Below, piece after piece: positions 62,201 through 64,000 of a stretch of DNA of 64,000 nt (positions are counted from its first letter, which is position 1; each line of letters opens with the position of its first letter). The stretch spans positions 4,012,030 through 4,076,029 of the forward strand of contig NC_134774.1 of the NCBI RefSeq assembly GCF_050436995.1, given 5' to 3'. The notes beneath the pieces were generated by a model. The model was not told the origin of the DNA. It ran no database searches and worked only from the letters and a program-made list of their open reading frames with translations. The DNA comes from Anticarsia gemmatalis (lineage: Eukaryota; Arthropoda; Insecta; Lepidoptera; Erebidae). The position numbers and the translations under genes are program-made.

Positions 62201-64000
62201 AACTTCGCTTTCTGATTTCGATTGACCGTTCCGACTTATATTCTTAAAGGCGACGGCGTTTAAAGTTTGTTTCGCGTTTCTTAACGCTTGTGCGGAGTAT
62301 TTAGCTAACTCTTCCTGGGTCTGTGGTTTACAACTGTCTGGTGAAGAGCTCTCGTTATTATCAGATTTTAAACTATCTTCAATATCCTCGTCTAGTAATT
62401 TAGCGTCGATACTCGAACATATGGAAATTACGTGCTTTTTATAAGTCTCCGGTACTGGTAAACCTTGAGTTATATAAGATTTGATTGTATAGAAGCTGTC
62501 TAGTAAGGATTTCTCGCCTTTTGATGTTAAAATCGCTTCGCATTTGGCTAGTAAAGCGTCATTTTTACATTTTTTGTCTTCTTCTTTCACCTCTTTAGGT
62601 ACCTCTTTTTTCTTAGGCGGTTCGGTTTTTTTGACTACACGAATGCTCGCTTTCCCTATAATTTTGCTTAGACCTTTTGCGGCTAGGATTTCAGCTTCGG
62701 ATGCCGTCTGTGTCGTTTTAACCGGCGCTAATTTGTTTATAGCGTCTTTTAATTTCACTTCATACTGTTCTAATTTATAAAGCATTACTAGCCATTCGTC
62801 CCCAGACAATGCTTTCTTAGGTAGAGTCTCCATGTATTGTTTGTTCACATCTCGTAACCGTTCTATGAAATAATCTCTCTTCCTCTCCAAATTGAGAGAA
62901 GAAAATTCTGGAACATTCTCTGCTTTTTTCACTTCGAAATTCATTAATTCCTGTATAGTTGTTATCGCTAGTTCTGGATCCGCTATCAGCCAATTCGCTA
63001 GCGGCTGTGACTCCACACATCGAGATAATACATTCATATATTTAAATTTCAATCCTTTTACTAATAGTTTCTTATCATTAGTGAGTTTAGGGAACTTCAT
63101 TACTAATAAATCTAGGGTGTTCCCTACAGAAGTAGTCAATAAAATCTGTTTAACGGACTCCTTGCAATCCGAATCGGAATCTTTGAAATCTCCACTCTTT
63201 CGTAACTCATCAATTTTTTGCACAATTCTATCATTGACGTGTGCGAAATTTTTCGCGGCTAAATCTTGTATGTAGCTATAAAACTTATCTAACATAGCTT
63301 CTATCTCATTTTCGAGTAACTCGACCGGTATACTTTTAAACTTCGTAGCTACATAGTGCTTCCACGAATTAAACCTTGATTTCACCAAGTCCCGCAATTC
63401 GTCCATACTAAGCGCATCTTTGACCGAATTATCGAACAAAGTTGACGCTTTCGAACACATTTCAGAGTTTAAACAAGGTAGAGAGAATAATTCCTTGTCG
63501 TCTTCGAGACATTTCGCTAGTTCTGGGGACTTGCTTTGTTTTAGGTACTCAAATACTTTGTTTATAACGACTTGGGCGCTGATTGAAAAGAGTAGATCTT
63601 TAAAATCCTCCTTATTCTTATTTTTCATTAAAGACTGTATATCTTTCTCATCTTTAAGTAGTTCGACTATATCTTTATTGTCGAGTTCAAATGTCATTGT
63701 ACCAATTAAATCATTAGGTTCGATGTTATTTTTGATTTTTCGCTGAGTTTTACGTTTCGTAGTATTTTTTGTCACTTTCACACTGTCCCTCGTCTTACTG
63801 AGTTTCAGTTCGCGTATTTGTTTCAGCGTTTCAGGAGTCAATTGAGCTTCATTATTGACGTCAGGTAGACTGTTCATGATAGACGCGAATTCGGGTAATT
63901 CAAAACTGGCGTTTGCAAATTCTGAAAGTTTCGACGCAATTTCGGGCATATTAGCTAGAATTTGCGGCATATTTTCAACCAATTCAGCGAGTTTCGTGTT
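38738..64000 (-). CDS. FAM193-family protein, at least 24 exons, 5' end outside window
   Basis: Exons from 5' to 3': 61969-64000 (open at the edge), 61155-61237, 60471-60572, 59584-59691, 58750-58893, 57878-57976, 57307-57468, 55911-56137, 55258-55393, 53439-53598, 52816-52913, 52252-52371, 51434-51662, 50297-50416, 48128-48261, 47359-47481, 46515-46719, 45316-45473, 43494-43565, 42533-42619, 41200-41308, 39910-40883, 39275-39362, 38738-38916. Every junction keeps phase and the sum is 5,949 bases, 1,982 residues plus TAG. Assignment to FAM193 (FAM193A/B in vertebrates) is from family memory. It rests on the C-terminal block SVFLPDSSITNLSSLEVSER followed by EIESFKRF, the TLRNPMFHP segment, LDALLQYIEG followed by a basic coiled-coil stretch, and Cys clusters CSCSAC and CTCCYCTVFGH. 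The middle is Gln-, Lys- and Pro-rich with coiled coils. Vertebrate FAM193A has been linked to p53 regulation; whether that holds in insects is unknown. Confidence 0.75.
39649..39885 (+). mobile_element. Helitron-like non-autonomous element, long form (representative copy)
   Basis: Consensus features: 5' TCTATACTAATATTATAAAG, then GTTTGAACGCGCTAATCTCAG, and 3' GCGCGGGTCAGCTAGT with the CTAG end typical of Helitrons, no terminal inverted repeats and no target duplication. It resembles the lepidopteran Lep1-type repeats (recollection). Further copies, many truncated: 1-184(+), 3205-3395(-), 3443-3542(+), 3541-3782(+), 5835-6087(-), 9487-9712(+), 10215-10335(-), 21358-21500(-), 21885-22112(-), 26598-26838(-), 30141-30396(-), 31180-31437(-), 34060-34393(-), 36445-36658(-), 36660-36850(+), 41449-41692(+), 46160-46392(+), 54561-54791(-). 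Confidence 0.8.
39910..40883 (-). CDS. FAM193-like: large C-terminal exon
   Basis: The exon has 324 codons. It opens with a Pro-rich stretch (PPPKPAPIPEPPP), then a Lys/Ala basic run (KSKKAKKKAKKAAAAAE), then the conserved-looking MVTLRNPMFHPNLPS, and continues as a disordered Asn/Pro/Gln-rich region with several short FxTPE/SLF motifs. It ends KFYKNQ at donor GTGAGT. Confidence 0.88.
42098..42471 (-). mobile_element. LINE 3' fragment inserted in mariner-type MITE
   Basis: The insertion is flanked by the direct repeat TCATACATA (42089-42097 and 42472-42480). On the minus strand it encodes FVPPAEELPPGHNMPRSTWK and RVGRSKENMARC, then a degenerate CRCGATEDMAHML region, and ends in (AAG)n. A shorter relative is at 5085-5340(-), with CRCGATEDMAHMLSCPECPD. 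Both are C-termini of a non-LTR reverse transcriptase ORF. Confidence 0.85.
43621..45315 (-). repeat. amplified 3' end of exon 45316-45473 plus donor, with GTTGTT-rich spacer
   Basis: Clear copies of the exon tail and GTTAGT donor lie at 45218-45272, 45093-45147 and 44999-45053. Six decayed copies, recognised by GCTAACAACTT (ACTAACAACTT in one) next to AAGCTTAC (ATGCTTAC in one), lie at about 43669, 43753, 43853, 43977, 44089 and 44200, with periods near 100-124. In most of these the donor has become GTAAGC. Spacers are multiples of a GTGTTGTTGAG-type unit. A hAT element splits the array at 44387-44912. Confidence 0.9.
44387..44912. mobile_element. hAT-family element with 8-bp target duplication
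   Basis: Termini TAGGGAATGCAATCCCGA and, inverted, TAGTGAATGCAATCCCGA flank 526 bases. The direct repeat GTTGAGAC occurs at 44379-44386 and 44913-44920. On the minus strand 44690-44806 encodes SERAFSAAGYIAIDLRCRL, then ILRGYFQNAM and a stop, matching the C-terminal hAT dimerisation region. The element is internally deleted and non-autonomous. Confidence 0.92.
45316..45473 (-). CDS. FAM193-like: exon whose 3' end is amplified
   Basis: The exon encodes PTPQPKQPKQAAQQQPQQQ, a KKEKKQQQQ stretch and QVINITPDTTIEVVSKK, then the donor GTTAGT. The last 50 bases or so (VINITPDTTIEVVSKK plus donor) recur three times between 44999 and 45272. Confidence 0.85.
46515..46719 (-). CDS. FAM193-like: Lys/Glu-rich exon
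   Basis: The exon encodes 68 residues, AEDEERKKQADAKSKKADV and onward to KEKKGKENKLEKN, an almost uninterrupted basic/acidic helix that could also act as a nuclear localisation region. It precedes the exon whose donor is amplified at 43.6-45.3 kb. Confidence 0.85.
46825..46970 (-). mobile_element. SINE-like family E
   Basis: Two related copies (28017-28290 and this one) share ATAGTGTCCAAGTGTGTGCA and GACCAGTGAGAGGTCAG. The 28-kb copy ends, on the minus strand, in a tRNA-like head with box GGGTTCCAATCC. A third tRNA-like relic is at 20642-20770. Confidence 0.6.
48335..48694 (-). mobile_element. 5S rRNA-headed SINE, family 1
   Basis: Read on the minus strand the head contains CGATCTCTGAGGTTAAG and a GGATGGATGACC box, resembling the 5S rRNA internal promoter (GTTAAGC...GGATGGGTGACC). 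The body has CTTTGACAATCGTTAACAGT and ends CCAACATAGTTTGGAAGAAAG. Other copies: 8941-9262(+), 6915-7168(-, headless), 8395-8482 with 8719-8762(+, split), 10331-10645(-), 25622-25840(-), 34552-34685(+), 43081-43270(+), 43275-43475(-), 51699-51900(-), 51897-51995(+), 57494-57692(+). Confidence 0.8.
48721..48859. mobile_element. MITE with TTAACMCTTTGACCGTC ends
   Basis: Long inverted arms (GACGGTCGGCTATACTCGAC class) enclose about 40 central bases. A version lacking one arm's interior is at 31446-31516. Confidence 0.85.
49101..50296 (-). repeat. 106-bp tandem array of truncated exon + splice donor
   Basis: On the plus strand the anchor TGTCACTCACCACTAGCGCT occurs at 49101, 49207, 49313, 49419, 49525, 49631, 49737, 49843, 49949, 50055, 50171 and 50287. 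The last belongs to the intact exon. Nine spacings are 106 bases and the last two 116, differing only in (CA)n length. Read on the minus strand, each unit is CAACCTGG, a (TG)n run in place of the exon interior, the exon's last 51 bases, the GTGAGT donor and about 24 bases of intron. Units are almost identical, implying recent growth or an assembly collapse or expansion. The length 106 is not a multiple of three. Confidence 0.95.
50297..50416 (-). CDS. FAM193-like: intact parent exon of the 106-bp array
   Basis: With split codons at both ends it encodes RTGNLVCVRRSPGDGAVTVC then VAERHPPGARQAAPRTSAS. It is GC-rich and its phase matches both neighbours (51434-51662 and 48128-48261). Downstream, 11 truncated copies of its 3' end carry the same GTGAGT donor. 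Confidence 0.85.
50524..50815. mobile_element. GC-rich foldback element beside the 106-bp array
   Basis: Inverted arms AAGATCGGAGTAAACAGCTA / AAGATCGAAGTAAACAGTTA and repeated CCGCGCGG blocks. An outer inverted pair near 50493 and 50810 (TACACACACAC) may mark a larger element. It lies between the parent exon 50297-50416 and exon 51434-51662. Confidence 0.7.
51434..51662 (-). CDS. FAM193-like: LEQQR-repeat exon
   Basis: Eight imperfect copies of a five-residue unit (LEQQR, one IEQQR) form a highly charged helix. They are encoded by 15-base units with synonymous differences, so the protein repeat is older than a fresh DNA slippage event. The exon ends ATTATCA|GTGAGT. Confidence 0.85.
52020..52236. 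mobile_element. mariner-type MITE
   Basis: The inverted ends TTAGGTCGGGGAAAAAGTCT and, reversed, TTAGCTCAGGGAAAAAGTCT surround a palindromic body of about 215 bases with TA at the borders. Other copies: 2803-3003, 41911-42513 (interrupted by a LINE), and solo ends at 60725-60763 and 60822-60863. Confidence 0.8.
53439..53598 (-). CDS. FAM193-like: coiled-coil exon
   Basis: A GC-rich exon encoding MEARLVEERATVSRELSRAR, an Ala/Arg-rich helix, and RQLLDATNKGKKK. Together with 52816-52913 (QLVAEQLGEITTLM) and 52252-52371 (EMQAAEKQVMEWSRRLQQ) it makes a likely extended coiled coil. Confidence 0.85.
55258..55393 (-). CDS. FAM193-like: conserved LDALLQYIEG exon
   Basis: The exon encodes RPEDTRDLDALLQYIEGPSR followed by basic KKRAKKQRQKAKK. 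This hydrophobic helix followed by a Lys/Arg helix is one of the clearest FAM193-like segments. An ATG-initiated reading in another frame also exists; phase with both neighbours decides for this one. Confidence 0.85.
55480..55600 (-). mobile_element. LINE 3' tail family (AATCAAATCATTTATT end)
   Basis: These are short 3' ends with GACACTTATGATAGTC and, reversed, AATAAATGATTTGATTTT. Copies: this one, 39130-39255(+), 41390-41450(-), 58911-59045(-). A related GAGTTTCTTGCCGTTTCTTC tail is at 51225-51360(+). Confidence 0.65.
55911..56137 (-). CDS. FAM193-like: poly-Gln/Ala exon
   Basis: The exon starts LLQQKLQQQQQQQ and runs into about ten AAQQ-type units built from a 12-base GCGGCTTGTTGC-like repeat. 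It ends SVFSTSSGCSG at a GTATAC donor in phase 2. Such repeats vary in length between alleles. Confidence 0.85.
56315..57306 (-). repeat. two partial copies of exon 57307-57468 and a 26-bp hairpin minisatellite
   Basis: Copies of the exon tail lie at 56973-57069 (donor GTCAGTAAG, synonymous changes only) and 56315-56390 (shortened, donor GT changed to AT). Between them, about 56390-56960 holds roughly 22 units of GATAAGCCGCCGGAGGGCTT plus ATAAGT. Each unit contains the inverted pair AAGCC/GGCTT. The unit resembles the intron sequence just after the donor (TAAGCCG), so it probably grew from it. Confidence 0.9.
57307..57468 (-). CDS. FAM193-like: Gln-rich exon, 3' end duplicated downstream
   Basis: The exon encodes 54 residues (QLKQATQAQYQQQLQQNQL then PIYDLPIHNKPTLTAHQHHQ and IRQQHQQ) and ends in the donor GTTAGTAAG. 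Its last 80 or so bases plus the donor reappear at 56973-57069 and, shortened, at 56315-56390. Confidence 0.85.
58023..58325 (+). mobile_element. tRNA-headed SINE, family B (full length)
   Basis: The tRNA-like head GATAGCCGAGTGGTATAAGT with B box GGTTCGAAC-like (here AAGTTCGAACCCGAGG) is followed by GGTGAAGGAAAACATCGTGA and ends GCCCAGCAGTGGGACAGTAA. Other copies: 2308-2607(+), 6250-6376(+), 8763-8912(+), 15198-15290(-), 20034-20335(-), 20398-20485(+), 22786-22945(-), 30550-30800(-), 35842-35926(+), 39399-39605(-), 47204-47325(-), 47770-47880(-), 48030-48106(-, head only), 53630-53928(-), 59797-59900(+). Confidence 0.88.
58547..58689. mobile_element. hAT-like MITE (CAGGGGCTCCCAACC end)
   Basis: Reverse-strand copy with the end CAGGGGCTCCCAACCTTTTC; a plus-oriented relative starts at 27862 and runs to about 27996. 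Both describe 'ggaccacT' interiors. A fragment is near 48893-48940. Confidence 0.65.
61155..61237 (-). CDS. FAM193-like: Cys-cluster exon
   Basis: The exon encodes VGHGGTACAGEGADQPC followed by TCCYCTVFGHA. Closely spaced cysteines with a terminal GH suggest metal binding together with the CSCSAC cluster of the preceding exon. That is inference. Confidence 0.8.
61321..61896. mobile_element. nested foldback element in first visible intron of the FAM193-like gene
   Basis: Outer ends (TATATATTGGCTAGTTAGGT, reversed TATATATTGGCTAATTAGGT) and an inner foldback at about 61355-61621 (CATCATACGAAGCTATTTG). The inner part shares ACGGCTCAACAGATTTTTAT with repeats at 40985-41165 and, partly, 4490-4590. 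Confidence 0.75.
61718..61740. other. perfect GC-rich stem-loop
   Basis: Arms GGAGCCCCGC and GCGGGGCTCC around a three-base TTC loop, inside the foldback element at 61321-61896. It is not a bacterial-type terminator in this context. Confidence 0.8.
61969..64000 (-). CDS. FAM193-like: large N-terminal exon (partial)
   Basis: At least 677 codons open to the window edge. The sequence is helical and Lys/Glu-rich, with a PP-KKKEVPKEVKEEDKK linker near the middle and a Cys-rich end (KTDCKWTNDCSCSACKDND). It ends at AAAG|GTATGT, and the split codon is completed in exon 61155-61237. Confidence 0.85.

Overview
The window is nuclear DNA from an insect, almost certainly a moth or butterfly. The genes are split by GT-AG introns, a canonical eukaryotic tRNA-Val is present, and most of the DNA between and inside genes is short interspersed elements, foldback elements and Helitron-like repeats of kinds familiar from Lepidoptera. 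The species cannot be named from the sequence.

Layout. (1) 3.05-9.34 kb, minus strand: the first seven coding exons (about 268 residues) of a beta-tubulin gene with a somewhat divergent sequence; its 3' exons lie left of the window. (2) 11.45-12.73 kb, plus: a complete two-exon TMEM267 (C5orf28) homologue of 203 residues. (3) 13.4-14.6 kb: a 31-bp minisatellite. (4) 16.12-16.31 kb, minus: a candidate 60-residue single-span membrane microprotein. (5) 18.39-18.46 kb, plus: tRNA-Val(UAC). (6) 19.12-19.94 kb, minus: the last exon of an unrecognised, probably secreted protein. (7) 24.67-27.49 kb, minus: a complete three-exon protein of 583 residues with many matrin/U1-like zinc fingers; a fragmentary paralogue with a one-base frameshift lies at 32.05-32.64 kb on the plus strand. 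(8) 38.74 kb to the right edge, minus: at least 24 exons and at least 1,982 residues of one gene, which I assign to the FAM193 family from its C-terminal block and internal motifs. All its exon junctions keep phase.

The most unusual feature is in the FAM193 gene. Three separate exons (50297-50416, 45316-45473 and 57307-57468) are each followed, in the downstream intron, by tandem partial copies of their own 3' end together with the 5' splice site. There are 11 nearly identical copies in the first case, three clear plus about six decayed copies in the second, and two copies joined by a 26-bp hairpin minisatellite in the third. This looks like a repeated process acting on exon/donor junctions.

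The remaining sequence is mostly mobile-element debris: three main tRNA-headed SINE families, two families whose heads resemble 5S rRNA, Helitron-like elements at more than 20 sites, several foldback MITEs, a mariner-type MITE, a hAT element with 8-bp target duplication, and 3' ends of LINEs. Several nested insertions carry readable target-site duplications. Apart from adjacency there is no sign that the genes work together; they look like independent housekeeping or lineage-specific genes.
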